From contig NZ_KQ949091.1 of NCBI RefSeq assembly GCF_001514305.1, positions 21,442 to 85,441 of the forward strand: DNA of 64,000 bases, read 5' to 3'. Source of the stretch: Streptomyces dysideae. GTDB taxonomy: Bacteria; Actinomycetota; Actinomycetes; Streptomycetales; Streptomycetaceae. The translations under genes were made by a program, and so were the position numbers. Within the stretch, counting starts at the first letter, position 1; the number at the start of each line of letters is the position of its first letter. A model generated the notes under the pieces. It was not told where the DNA came from, made no database searches, and worked only from the letters and a program-made list of their open reading frames with translations. Below are positions 9,780 to 18,301 of the stretch, piece by piece.

Positions 9780-11429
9780 CTATCGCAGCGCGCTCCTCAC
9801 CAGCCGTGCCGCTCTTCTTACCCTCGGTCGTGCGAGCCGGCGTACCACCGGGCGTACCAGCCTCGCCGTCGCGCCCACCGGCTGCCACCGGACCTGGAGG
9901 CGGCCCGGACCTCTGCCCTCCGGTTCGATGGTCAGCTGGTGTGGGGGGTGGTCGACTCGGGTGGTCAGGGGCGGGAACGTCAGGGGGGCCAGGAGTAGGC
10001 CCGTGTGGGTGAGGCCCTGTTGGGCGATGCGGAGTAGTGGGTGGCGCACGCCCGTGAAGCCCTGGAAGGGGAGGGACGCCGATGTGAGGTCCAGGTGGAC
10101 CTGGCCCTCGAAGATGCCGGGGCGGACGGGGGAGAGTCGGAACGGGGCCGTCAGACGGCGTCGGCCGGGTGCGATCAGGAGGCTTGCGCGCTGGGGGCCT
10201 ACGGCGAGGCGGAGGCCGGGGTCGTAGGTGCGGATCGTGAGGTCGAGGGAGGCGCCCGGGCCGCGCGTCATGTCCGTGATCTCGTGGCGGAACAGGGCGT
10301 GCGGGAAGGGGCGGGTGTCCAGGTCCAGGTCGGTGATGTCGAGTTCGCGGCGGGCCTCGTCCGTTGCCGGGAGGGTGTCGCCCCAGTACGGGCGTCCCTC
10401 CGCGTCTGTTGTCAGATGCCGCGGCGCCACTCCGCGGCCCAGGCCGCGCGCCGCCAGCCGGGCCTCCGGGAAGCGGCGGTCGCGGACCAGCTGGAGGACC
10501 ACGCGTTCCGTGCGGGGGAGGCGGGTGTATGCCGCGGGGGTCAGCGTCGACAGGTAGGGGGTCATCAGGTCGGCGAAGGCGTTCAGCCAGTCGTCGGCCC
10601 GGTATGGCAGGTCGCCGGCGTACATCCGGAAGTCGTGCTTGAGGAACTTGTAGTCCTTGTCCTCGCGCAGTGCCCCGTGTCCGCTCTCGGCGAGGAAGTC
10701 GTCGATCAGGTGCTGGACGTGGACTCGGTCGCGGACGTTGGTGAGATTGTGGCGTTGGTTGGAGATCGACGCCGTGTGCGTGGCCGCGTACGGGGCGATG
10801 TGCCAGCGGTACACCGGCTCCGGGATGATCGTGAACTCCTTGGCCAGGCAGTACGCCTGCGCCGAGAACAGCTGGTCCTCGTAGTGGATGCCCTCGGGGA
10901 AGCGCAGGTCGTGGCGGTCCAGGAACGCGCGGGCGTACATCTTGCTGGTCGACAGGTGTTCGAAGAGCAGGCGCGGTTCCGACTCGATGCCGGTGACCGT
11001 GCGGCGCTCGGCGACCAGGTGCGGCATCCACGTCGTACGGCGGCCACTGTCCTCCCGTACCCGCTGCACCGCGCCCATCGCGAAGTCGATCTCGCGTTCG
11101 CGGTGTGCGGCCAGCAGCAGCTCGACGGCGTTGTCGGGGAGTTCGTCGTCGCTGTCCAGGAACATCAGGTACGGCGCCCGCGCGATCTCCAGCGCGCGGT
11201 TGCGCGGGGCACTGCAGCCGCCGCTGTTGCGGGGCAGGCGGAGGTGGCGGATACGCGGGTCCTGCGCCGCCAGATCCCTTGCCATTTGCGGGGTTTCGTC
11301 CGTCGAGTGGTCGTCGCTGATGATGATCTCGATGTTGGTGTGCGTCTGGCGGAGCAGCGATGCCACCGCTCTCGGGAGGCGTTCGGCGTCGTTGTAGACG
11401 ATGACCGTGACGGTGACGTCGGGGGTCAT
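9780..11429 (-). CDS. GT2 glycosyltransferase of the wall-polymer cluster
   Basis: 549 residues. The N-terminal GT-A domain (about 1-230) begins MTPDVTVTVIVYNDAERLPR, with ISDDHSTD near residues 38-45 and the metal/nucleotide-binding LDSDD at 91-95. The rest has many beta-like segments and a basic C-terminus and may bind the polymer. Its start overlaps the stop of the TagF-like gene upstream by four bases (ATGA), so the two are translationally coupled. A longer open frame reaches 12587 but only by shadowing that neighbour. It resembles the GT2 protein at 21130-22800 in the IRFPEG/YED segments, suggesting duplication. Probable role is adding a sugar to a teichoic-acid-like polymer at the inner membrane face. 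Confidence 0.9.
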   Translation of the reverse strand: MTPDVTVTVIVYNDAERLPRAVASLLRQTHTNIEIIISDDHSTDETPQMARDLAAQDPRIRHLRLPRNSGGCSAPRNRALEIARAPYLMFLDSDDELPDNAVELLLAAHREREIDFAMGAVQRVREDSGRRTTWMPHLVAERRTVTGIESEPRLLFEHLSTSKMYARAFLDRHDLRFPEGIHYEDQLFSAQAYCLAKEFTIIPEPVYRWHIAPYAATHTASISNQRHNLTNVRDRVHVQHLIDDFLAESGHGALREDKDYKFLKHDFRMYAGDLPYRADDWLNAFADLMTPYLSTLTPAAYTRLPRTERVVLQLVRDRRFPEARLAARGLGRGVAPRHLTTDAEGRPYWGDTLPATDEARRELDITDLDLDTRPFPHALFRHEITDMTRGPGASLDLTIRTYDPGLRLAVGPQRASLLIAPGRRRLTAPFRLSPVRPGIFEGQVHLDLTSASLPFQGFTGVRHPLLRIAQQGLTHTGLLLAPLTFPPLTTRVDHPPHQLTIEPEGRGPGRLQVRWQPVGATARLVRPVVRRLARPRVRRAARLVRSALR

Positions 11430-13615
11430 ACCGCCTCCTCGGGGCTCGGGGCCGGCGTGCGCGCCTCCAGCGGGAGTACCGGGGGCAGCGTCTCCTCGCT
11501 CTCGCCCAGGAACACCCGGCGTACGACGCGTTCGGCGGCGCGGCCGTCGTCGTACTCGCAGAAGCGGCGCCGGAACGCCGCCCGCGCCTTCGCCGCCGCC
11601 TCGTCGCGCCACGCCTCCGTGGTGAGGAGTTCCGTCAGTTCCTGCTGGGTGCGGGCGACCTGGCCCGGCGGCTCGGCCATGAGGTCGAAGTAGACGCCGC
11701 GGGTGGTGCGGTATGTCTCCCAGTCGTCGGCGTAGATGACGATCGGGCGGTCGAGGTTGGCGTAGTCGAACATGATGGACGAGTAGTCCGTGACCAGCGC
11801 GTCCGCGGCCAGCGCGAGGTCCTCGACGGGGTCGTAGGAGGAGACGTCGATGATCCGGCCCGTGCGGCGCAGGGCGGTCAGCGGGGATGGGGCGGCGTCG
11901 TAGAAGTAGTGGCCGCGGACCAGGAGGACCGTTTCCTCGCCGAGTTGTTCGGCGAGGGTGGCGAGGTCGAGGCGGGGGGTCCAGCCGGCTTCGTAGTCGC
12001 GGTGGGTGGGGGCGTAGAGGACGGCCCTGCTGGTCGGGGGGATGCCGAGGCGGTCGCGGATCGCGCGGATGTCGGCCGCGGTGGCCGCGTGGAAGACGTC
12101 GTTGCGCGGGTAGCCGTGGTCGAGAGAGGTGAAGCGGGAGGGGTATGCCCGCTCCCACATGCGGGTGGTGTGGCTGTTCGCGGAGACGCTGTAGTCCCAC
12201 TTGTCGATGCGGGAGAGCAAGGCTTCGAAGTCCAGGCCCTTGGCAGCCGCCGGGTACTCCATCTGGTCCACGCCCATCCGCTTGAGCGGGGTGCCGTGGT
12301 GGGTCTGGAGGTGGATCGCGTCCGGGCGTTTGACGACGGCGTTGGGGTAGTTGACGTTGTTGACCAGGTACTTCGCCGTGGCCAGCGTCTCCCAGTAGCG
12401 GCGGGTGCCGGGGAGGACGTGGTCTGTGCCGGGTGGGAGCAGAGGCGCGTTCTCCGGCGTCACGACCCACACCTGGTGGATCTGCGGGGCCAGTTCGGCG
12501 AGCTTGGCGGCGATCGCGGCCGGGTTGCAGGCGACTCCGCGGTTCCAGTAGGCCGCGAAGACGGCCAGGTTGGGGTCGACCGGGCAAGTGAGTGCCCTGC
12601 GGTAGTGGTGGTCGAGGAGCCTGGCCGTCAGCTGGTGCTTGTGGGTGCGGGCCGCCGACTTCGCGGCCCGGCGGGTGCGGTTGGCGGTCTGGACCGCGCG
12701 GTATCTGGTGTACGCGTTCTGTTCGAGGAGCGTGCGGCGGATGCCTTCGAGGCCCGTGGGGTTCCGGTGCTCGGGTGGGCGGTGGCGTACGGCCGCCTCG
12801 GCCGCTCGGCGGAAGAACTCCCTGGCCACCGGGTCCGGCATCGGCGTCCGGACGAAGGTGCGCAGGCAGTCGCGGACCATCACGTCGTAGAGGACGGTGT
12901 GGGCGCGGTTCTCCGCCAGGAGCAGGAGCTTCTCGTAGCGGTCGATGAGGGCGTGGCGCTCATCGGGGGCGATCGGCGGGAGGCTCTCGGGGCGCAACTG
13001 CCGGGATTCGTAAGCCACTTGGTTCATGGCCGCCGTCTGGTCGGTCATGAGGAGGGCGGCGTACGCCGTGAACGCTTCGTCGGGTGAGGTGAGTTGCCGC
13101 TCGTGCTCCCTCCAGAAGGCGGCGCGCATCGCCCGGTTGCCCAGGATCGGGGTGACCCGCAGGGAGGTCGGGGCGATGTCGTCGAGGGGGTGGGCGGCGC
13201 GGCCCGCGCGGGCGAGCCTGCGGCCGTCGCCGGAGGGCAGCCCGGACGTCTGCCAGGTGGAGCGGACATGGTCGAACAGGAGCACGTCGGCCGTGTCCGG
13301 AAGCTCAGCGGTGCGCTCGGCGATCGTGCGCGGGCAGCCCGGGGGCAGGCCGTCCTTGGCGTGGACGAAGTGCAGCCAGCGGCCGGAGGCCCGCGCCGCC
13401 CCCGCCGAACGGGCCGCCGAGTCGGCCGTTCCGTCCGGCAGCGGGAGAACCAGCAGGTCGGGGGCGTACGCCTGCGCCGTCTCCTGCGCCCAGGCGCCCA
13501 CCGCGGCCACGATCACCTCGACGTCGGGGTGCGGGTGGGCGGCCAGGGAGGCGAGGAGTCCGGTCAGGTGGTCCTGGGTGTTCGGCCCGTGGACGATGAC
13601 GCTGAGCTCGGGCAT
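11426..13615 (-). CDS. TagF-like CDP-glycerol glycerophosphotransferase with degenerate GT2 N-terminus
   Basis: 729 residues. The C-terminal half is a CDP-glycerol glycerophosphotransferase domain (Glyphos_transf) with THHGTPLKRMG, LYAPTHRDY, LRGHYFYD and TDYSSIMFDYANLDRP, covering the conserved histidines. The N-terminal third aligns with GT2 folds (MPELSVIVHG) but has lost the DxD: the expected position reads HFVHAKDG. Likely transfers glycerol- or polyol-phosphate to a growing wall polymer. The start at 13615 is preferred over 13633 because AAGGAG lies about 8-9 bases upstream. The next gene overlaps by four bases and encodes an intact GT2, which might replace the lost domain in trans. Confidence 0.92.
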   Translation of the reverse strand: MPELSVIVHGPNTQDHLTGLLASLAAHPHPDVEVIVAAVGAWAQETAQAYAPDLLVLPLPDGTADSAARSAGAARASGRWLHFVHAKDGLPPGCPRTIAERTAELPDTADVLLFDHVRSTWQTSGLPSGDGRRLARAGRAAHPLDDIAPTSLRVTPILGNRAMRAAFWREHERQLTSPDEAFTAYAALLMTDQTAAMNQVAYESRQLRPESLPPIAPDERHALIDRYEKLLLLAENRAHTVLYDVMVRDCLRTFVRTPMPDPVAREFFRRAAEAAVRHRPPEHRNPTGLEGIRRTLLEQNAYTRYRAVQTANRTRRAAKSAARTHKHQLTARLLDHHYRRALTCPVDPNLAVFAAYWNRGVACNPAAIAAKLAELAPQIHQVWVVTPENAPLLPPGTDHVLPGTRRYWETLATAKYLVNNVNYPNAVVKRPDAIHLQTHHGTPLKRMGVDQMEYPAAAKGLDFEALLSRIDKWDYSVSANSHTTRMWERAYPSRFTSLDHGYPRNDVFHAATAADIRAIRDRLGIPPTSRAVLYAPTHRDYEAGWTPRLDLATLAEQLGEETVLLVRGHYFYDAAPSPLTALRRTGRIIDVSSYDPVEDLALAADALVTDYSSIMFDYANLDRPIVIYADDWETYRTTRGVYFDLMAEPPGQVARTQQELTELLTTEAWRDEAAAKARAAFRRRFCEYDDGRAAERVVRRVFLGESEETLPPVLPLEARTPAPSPEEAV

Positions 13616-13690
13616 CGCGGTGGACTCCTTCACCTCGGCCGGTCATGACTCCGCCCCTCGGTCATAGTTGCATTAAAGGGATGAACGGGT

Positions 13691-13750
13691 TAACCGTGGT
13701 TACGCCTCTCGAGGGAAGCCTCAGGAGGGAAGCCTCAGGAGGGAAGAGGC
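13691..13750. repeat. Small dyad and tandem 14-bp repeat in the gap behind the exporter gene
   Basis: The gap of about 120 bp holds a dyad TAACC-GT-GGTTA at 13691-13702, 76 bp before the TagF-like start. It also holds two exact copies of GAGGGAAGCCTCAG (13711-13738) plus a partial third. The repeat overlaps the stop codon of the ATP-binding protein gene, so the end of that gene has been tandemly duplicated. The dyad could be an operator for the downstream pair. Confidence 0.45.
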
Positions 13751-14649
13751 ACCTTTGTGTCATTTGGTTCTGTTTGTGGCTGATTGGGTGGCCTGGGGGT
13801 GGGGGTGGGGGCTTTCGCGGCCGGCTTGGGCTTGGGCTTCGGCTTGGGGGCCTTGTCGCCGGTGAAGGCCTCGTATTCCTTGAGGACCTCGTCCGTCGGG
13901 CCGTCCATGCGCAGCTCGCCGCGCTCCAGCCACAGCACGCGGTCGCAGGTGTCGCGGATCGACTTGTTGTTGTGGCTGACCAGGAACACCGTGCCCGCGT
14001 GCTTGCGCAGCTCGCGGATACGGGCCTCGGAACGCTTCTGGAAGGAACGGTCGCCCGTCGCCAGCGCCTCGTCGATGAGCAGGACGTCGTGGTCCTTGGC
14101 GGCGGCGATGGAGAAACGCAGCCGGGCCGCCATGCCGGAGGAGTACGTGCGCATCGGGAGGGTGATGAAGTCGCCCTTCTCGTTGATGCCGGAGAAGTCG
14201 ACGATCTCCTGGTAGCGCTCCCTGACCTGCTCACGGGACATGCCCATCGCGAGGCCGCCGAGGTGGACGTTGCGTTCGCCGGTGAGGTCGTTCATCAGGG
14301 CCGCGTTGACGCCGAGGAGGGAGGGCTGGCCGTCCGTGTAGATACGGCCGTTCTCCACCGGGAGGAGGCCGGCGACCGCCTTGAGCAGCGTGGACTTTCC
14401 GGAGCCGTTGGTGCCGATGAGGCCGATGGCCTCGCCCCGGTACGCCACGAAGGAGACCTTCTTGACGGCGTGCACCTTGCGCACGCCCGCCGCCTGCTCG
14501 GCCTGCTTGCGGCGCAGGATGCGGTTGAGGGCGGCGGTCGCGGAGCCGCGGCCGCCTCCGGTGCCGTTGACGCGGTAGACGATGTCGACGGTGTCGGCGA
14601 TGACGGTGGGGATCTGGGTGTTCTGGGCGTTCTTGTCGTTCTCAGCCAC
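13735..14649 (-). CDS. ABC exporter ATP-binding protein, TagH-like
   Basis: 304 residues. Walker A is GTNGSGKST at 79-87, the signature region reads YSSGMAARLRFSIA and Walker B is VLLIDEALATGD, all typical of ATPases that export wall teichoic acid or O-antigen. The last 40 residues are a Pro/Lys-rich low-complexity tail (KPKPKPKP and similar). The gene overlaps the permease gene upstream by eight bases. Together they probably form a TagGH-type transporter moving the finished undecaprenyl-linked polymer across the membrane, close to polymerase genes. Confidence 0.93.
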   Translation of the reverse strand: MAENDKNAQNTQIPTVIADTVDIVYRVNGTGGGRGSATAALNRILRRKQAEQAAGVRKVHAVKKVSFVAYRGEAIGLIGTNGSGKSTLLKAVAGLLPVENGRIYTDGQPSLLGVNAALMNDLTGERNVHLGGLAMGMSREQVRERYQEIVDFSGINEKGDFITLPMRTYSSGMAARLRFSIAAAKDHDVLLIDEALATGDRSFQKRSEARIRELRKHAGTVFLVSHNNKSIRDTCDRVLWLERGELRMDGPTDEVLKEYEAFTGDKAPKPKPKPKPAAKAPTPTPRPPNQPQTEPNDTKVPLPS

Positions 14650-15574
14650 GGCCGTACGTCTCCTCAGCCTTCCAGAAGTAGATGAAGCCGCCGACTCCGG
14701 CGAGCAGTGCCCAGCCCGTGGCGATCAGCCACACATGGGTCGGCAGCTGGTTCGCGTGGAAGCTGTCGATCAGCGCGAAACGCATCAGGTCGATGTAGAC
14801 GGCGGCTGGGTTCGCCTGCAGTACCGGACCCACCCAGGACGGCAGGTCACGGTGGTCGGCGAGCACCCTGTCGAGGCTCCACATCACGCCCGAGACATAC
14901 ATCCAGGTACGTAGCACGAACGGCATCAACTGCGCGATGTCCGGCGTCCTCGCGCCCATCCGGGCCATGATCATCGCGACGCCGGCGTTGAAGGTGAACT
15001 GCAGCACCAGGACCGGGACCGCAAGTAGCCAGGACGCGGCGACCGGCACGCCGAAGCAGAGCAGGATCACCACCAGTGCGGCCATCGAGAACAGCAGCTG
15101 CTGGAGCTGCTGCAGCGCGAACGAGATCGGCAGCGCCGCCCGCGGGAAGTGCAGGGCCCGCACGAGGCCCAGGTTGCCGGAGATCGCCCGGGTGCCCGCC
15201 ATGATCGAGCTCTGCGTGAACGTCCAGACGAACACGCCCGTCACCAGGAACGGTACGTAGTCCGGCACACCGTGCTTGGTGCCGAGCAGCACGCCGAAGA
15301 TGAAGTAGTACACCGCCGCGTTCAGCAACGGGTTCATGACCTGCCAGAGCTGGCCCAGCTTCGCCTGGCTGTACTGGGCGGTGAGCTTGGCGGTGGCGAA
15401 GGCGGTGATGAAGTGCCGGCGCGCCCACAGCTGTCGGACGTACTCGGGCAGGGAGGGGCGGGCGCCGCTGACCGAGAGACCGTGCCGGGCGGCGAGCGCC
15501 CTGAGGTCGGTCCCGGTCCCGGTCTTGGCCGGGGCGGAGGTCGTCGGGGGCGGTGTGTGGAGGACCTGGCTCAC
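14642..15574 (-). CDS. ABC-2 exporter permease, TagG-like
   Basis: 310 residues with a cytoplasmic N-terminus of about 70 residues and six predicted transmembrane helices, an ABC-2 polysaccharide-exporter fold (LGQLWQVMNPLLNAAVYYFIFGVLLG, YVPFLVTGVFVWTFTQSS). First gene of the exporter pair, transcribed leftwards. Its upstream region contains a five-copy repeat array shared with the divergent TetR gene, which suggests that regulator controls polymer export. Confidence 0.92.
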   Translation of the reverse strand: MSQVLHTPPPTTSAPAKTGTGTDLRALAARHGLSVSGARPSLPEYVRQLWARRHFITAFATAKLTAQYSQAKLGQLWQVMNPLLNAAVYYFIFGVLLGTKHGVPDYVPFLVTGVFVWTFTQSSIMAGTRAISGNLGLVRALHFPRAALPISFALQQLQQLLFSMAALVVILLCFGVPVAASWLLAVPVLVLQFTFNAGVAMIMARMGARTPDIAQLMPFVLRTWMYVSGVMWSLDRVLADHRDLPSWVGPVLQANPAAVYIDLMRFALIDSFHANQLPTHVWLIATGWALLAGVGGFIYFWKAEETYGRG

Positions 15575-15684
15575 ATCCGCTGCTTTCGTCGGGGAGGGGG
15601 TGCGTGCGTGCGTTCGGCTGTCGGGTCGTCCGCGGTCCGGCGTTTCCTTGCTGTTCTCTTCGCGTTCTCTTACGTCGGGACGGG

Positions 15685-15894
15685 ACCGTATCGTCGCAAC
15701 GTGAGCGTAGGCCGATCAGGCGTCGGAACGCAACCGTATCGTCGTGACGTTGGCGGGTTTTGGGGCGGACGGGACGGCGGGCGGCACCGTCTCGTCGTGA
15801 CGCCCCCGATGTGCCCTCAGCGCGGCCCCGGCGTCAGGGCGCAACCGTCCCGTCGTCACGTTTTGCGTGGGGACGGGACCGTATCGTCGTAACG
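15685..15894. promoter_or_regulatory. Array of five direct 17-bp repeats between the exporter and tetR genes
   Basis: Five direct copies of a motif close to ACCGTATCGTCGTAACG start at 15685, 15733, 15786, 15844 and 15878. Copies 1, 2 and 5 keep ACCGTATCGTCG exactly; copies 3 and 4 read ACCGTCTCGTCG and ACCGTCCCGTCG. Spacing is 48, 53, 58 and 34 bp, so it is not a simple tandem repeat. The array fills the divergent promoter region, and copy 5 ends just before the TetR start, so these are plausible TetR operators. The motif is not an obvious palindrome, which is unusual for TetR sites. Confidence 0.7.
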
Positions 15895-15910
15895 CCCTAT
15901 GCTGGTCCGC

Positions 15911-16537
15911 ATGACGACCAACGCCGACCAGCCCCAGACGCGTCCGCGCCGACGGGCCCCCGCCGGGGCGGCCGTACTCCGCGAGGATGTGACGGAGGCC
16001 ATCCGGGCGGCAGTCTTCGAGGAGCTCGCGGCCGTCGGCTACGCACGGATGTCGATAGAGGGGATCGCGCGCCGCGCGGGCGTCGGCAAGACCGCCGTCT
16101 ACCGTCGCTGGCGTTCCAAGCTGCACCTCGTCCTGGACCTGGTCTCGGCGATCGCCGTGCAGGGCCTGCCCGCGCCGGACACCGGCTCCCTGGAGGGCGA
16201 CCTGCGGCTGCTGTACGAGGTGACCTCGCGCGCCCTGCGGCACCCTGTGGCCTCGCAGATCATCCCGGACCTGCAGGCCGAGGCGGCCCGCAATCCCGAG
16301 ATCGACGAGGCCCTGCAGAAGGCCCTGCGGGAGGGTCAGGAGGGCGTCGCCAACAAGATCATCGTCGCGGCGGAGCAGCGTGGCGAGCTGCGCCTGGGCT
16401 TCGACGACGAGCTGGCCCTCGACATGATCTCGGGCCCCCTGTACTGGCGCTCGGTGGTGATCCGCAGCCGGAAGCTGCCCAAGGGGTACCTGGATGCCTT
16501 GGCCCGGGCCACCACACAGGCCCTCAAGGCGCTGTGA
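15911..16537 (+). CDS. TetR-family transcriptional regulator
   Basis: 208 residues. The N-terminal helix-turn-helix (about 20-70) contains IEGIARRAGVGKTAVYRRW, a textbook TetR recognition region; the C-terminal helical domain resembles TetR_C types with IIPDLQAEAARNPEI. Ligand unknown. An in-frame ATG at 15899 would add four residues; no ribosome-binding site precedes either start. It is divergent from the TagG-like gene, with the repeat array between, so it probably represses itself and the exporter operon. Confidence 0.9.
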   Translation: MTTNADQPQTRPRRRAPAGAAVLREDVTEAIRAAVFEELAAVGYARMSIEGIARRAGVGKTAVYRRWRSKLHLVLDLVSAIAVQGLPAPDTGSLEGDLRLLYEVTSRALRHPVASQIIPDLQAEAARNPEIDEALQKALREGQEGVANKIIVAAEQRGELRLGFDDELALDMISGPLYWRSVVIRSRKLPKGYLDALARATTQALKAL

Positions 16538-16632
16538 GTAAGCTGCGCGCACCGACCGCCGTTTGACCGAGCGCCGTTTGATCGAAGTGGCGTCGCCGTA
16601 CGGACGACGACCGGAGTAGAGGCGGAACTGCC

Positions 16633-16770
16633 GTGGGAGTCGTGATCGCCGAGGACAACGCCCTGCTGCGCGAGGGCCTCGTCCTCCTGCTGACGTCGGC
16701 CGGGCATGAGGTCGTGGCCGTCGCCGGCACCGGACCCGAGGTACTGCCCGCGCTGCGACGCCTTGGAGGG
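16633..16770 (+). pseudogene. 5' remnant of a response-regulator gene
   Basis: A GTG start gives MGVVIAEDNALLREGLVLLL followed by LPALRRLG, the first 45 or so residues of a NarL/LuxR-type receiver domain with its acidic pair (E-D). Homology then stops and the frame runs into the next gene. The phosphoacceptor Asp, output domain and partner kinase are absent, so a two-component system was probably deleted here. Confidence 0.75.
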
Positions 16771-16774
16771 CAGC

Positions 16775-17216
16775 ATGACGGCAGCAGTGGAGACCAAGGT
16801 TCGGAAACCCCCGGGACTACGTCAAGCGTGAGGTGTGGGACCGGGAGATCCAGCTCCTGATGCGGGATCACCCCGTGGACGAGGTGATGGCCAACCGGCT
16901 GTTCGGCGCGGCGGTCTCGTACCTGATCACGGCCATGGAGAAGTGGGGCCAGGGCCTGGAGATGTGCTGTGGCCAGCTGGTCGACCTGGCGGTCCACGTC
17001 TTCATCCTGGACACGAAGAACTACCGCGAGTTCTGCGCCGAGCACTTCGGCGGCAAGTTCCTGGAGCACATCCCGGAGATCGAGTTCAAGTACGACGGCT
17101 CGGTGGAACGCACCGCACAGATCATCGCGGACGCGGGCTTCGACGTGGACTGGAAGCTCTGGGAACGGGACCACGGGAAGTGCGGGCCGTGCAGTCCGGG
17201 ATCGAACTGCCACTGA
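16775..17216 (+). pseudogene. Frameshifted gene for a small Cys/His-tailed protein (weakly GRDP-like)
   Basis: A ribosome-binding site (GGAGGG) and ATG at 16775 open a frame that stops at 16829. Removing one base near 16805-16812 (CGGAAACCCCCGGG) joins it smoothly to the long frame: MTAAVETKVRNPRDYVKREV would lead into WDREIQLLMRDHPVDEVMAN. The body has LVDLAVHVFILDT then YREFCAEHFGGKFLEHIPE, which loosely recalls glycine-rich-domain-protein-like sequences, and it ends KCGPCSPGSNCH, a possible metal site. A shorter protein from GTG 16833 is possible but has no ribosome-binding site. Either a pseudogene or a one-base sequence error. Confidence 0.65.
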
Positions 17217-17228
17217 TCCGAACTGGTC

Positions 17229-17260
17229 GGGCCCGGGGCGTCACGCACACTCCCGGGCCC
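17229..17260. terminator. Hairpin after the frameshifted gene
   Basis: GGGCCCGGG at 17229-17237 pairs with CCCGGGCCC at 17252-17260 over a 14-base loop, 12 bp after a stop codon. It fits a Streptomyces terminator. A second dyad, ACGGTGTCC...GGACACCGT (17320-17345), sits just before the methyltransferase and may be regulatory. Confidence 0.6.
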
Positions 17261-17369
17261 TTCGCGTGTGCATCCGGTGAGGTGGTGTCATTCACCCACG
17301 CGCGGGAGGGAGCGCCGGTACGGTGTCCAGCTCAAGGGACACCGTCACTCCACCCTCCTGAGGAGTTTC

Positions 17370-18043
17370 ATGCCCCACGCGCCCATGACACCGGCCGAAT
17401 ACTGGGACAAGTACAAGCCCTATAAGGGAGAGGGAACCCAACCGACCCCGCAGGCCGACCGGTTCGACTGGACGCAGTACCCGGGCACGGTCCCGGTGCC
17501 GAGGTCCTCGGCCGTCCTCGCCGCGCTCTGGAGCTCGGGCCGGCGGAGGGCAAGGAAGCAGCCCACCTGGCCTGCCAGGGTGTTGAGGTGACCGGCATCG
17601 ACTTCTCCCCTGTCCAGGTCGAACGAGCCCGTGCCTGGTGGAGGGGCACTCCCGGGATGTCCTTCGTCCAGGGCGAGGCCTGCGCCTGCCTCTCGTCGAC
17701 TCCCGCGGAGTACGACGCGATCTATTCGGCCTGGGGCGCCGTGTGGTTCACGGACCCCGAGGACCTGTTCCCATGTGTCTATAAGCGCCTGGCTCCTGGC
17801 GGGGTCTTCGCCTTCTCCCAGGCCGAACCGGTCGCCGGTTCCTACGGCCCTCAGCAGATGCGGGGCAAGTGGCTCGAAGGCCGTGAGCGCGAGCTGACCG
17901 TATTTCGCTGGCAGTACGCCCCGGAGACGTGGGCGGACATCCTCAAGCGGCACGGCTTCACCGACATCGACGCCCAGGTCTTCAAGGCACCGGAACCGGG
18001 GAACCTGGGCACGCTCATGGTGCGCGCCCACGCCCCTGCATAA
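17370..18043 (+). pseudogene. SAM-dependent methyltransferase gene split by a one-base deletion
   Basis: The gene has a good ribosome-binding site (GAGGAG) and starts MPHAPMTPAEYWDKYKPYKG. Near 17481-17490 the reading frame must change by one base: inserting one C makes YPGHGPGAEVLGRPRRALEL run into GPAEGKEAAHLA, which is SAM-binding motif I. The second frame then carries VTGIDFSPVQVERA and YDAIYSAWGAVWFTDPEDLF to a normal end, DUF/methyltransferase-11-like, about 224 residues if repaired. The C-terminal part alone lacks motif I and would be inactive. Substrate unknown. Confidence 0.8.
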
Positions 18044-18083
18044 GGAGTTCGTCGGCTCGGGGCGAGATGGGGCGGTGAATCGG

Positions 18084-18290
18084 TCATCCGGTCAGGTTGC
18101 TGCTGTTCTTGACTGTGGTCAGGAGGGCGTGCAGGGCGGTGCGGTTGGTGGTGAGGACGGCGGTGGGGGTGTCGCTTTCGCGGAGTTGTATGGAGGTGGG
18201 GGATGCGGTGGGTAGGGCGAGTTCGACGCATTCGTCGCCTGTGCCGCCGCCTGAGAAGGACGACTTCTGCCAAGCGAGGGGCGTGGTCAT
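18084..18290 (-). CDS. DUF397 small protein of a WhiJ-type set
   Basis: 68 residues starting MTTPLAWQKSSFSGGGTGDE, with the family's WxKSSFSG and ECVELA features and the usual C-terminal LLTTVK. DUF397 proteins typically sit beside XRE/DUF5753 regulators, as here, 12 bp downstream of one on the same strand. They are thought to modulate that regulator in Streptomyces development or antibiotic control. Overall layout matches whiJ-like loci. Confidence 0.92.
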   Translation of the reverse strand: MTTPLAWQKSSFSGGGTGDECVELALPTASPTSIQLRESDTPTAVLTTNRTALHALLTTVKNSSNLTG

Positions 18291-18301
18291 GGGGGCACCT
18301 T

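Noticed and set aside
8300..10012. A long plus-strand frame over the GT-C-like gene
   Set aside because: It is out of frame with the gene and made of low-complexity Gly/Ala-rich sequence.
9780..12587. A 935-codon minus-strand frame covering the GT2 gene and half of the TagF-like gene
   Set aside because: Its upstream part is Arg/Pro-rich and out of frame with the real TagF-like gene; the true GT2 start is 11429.
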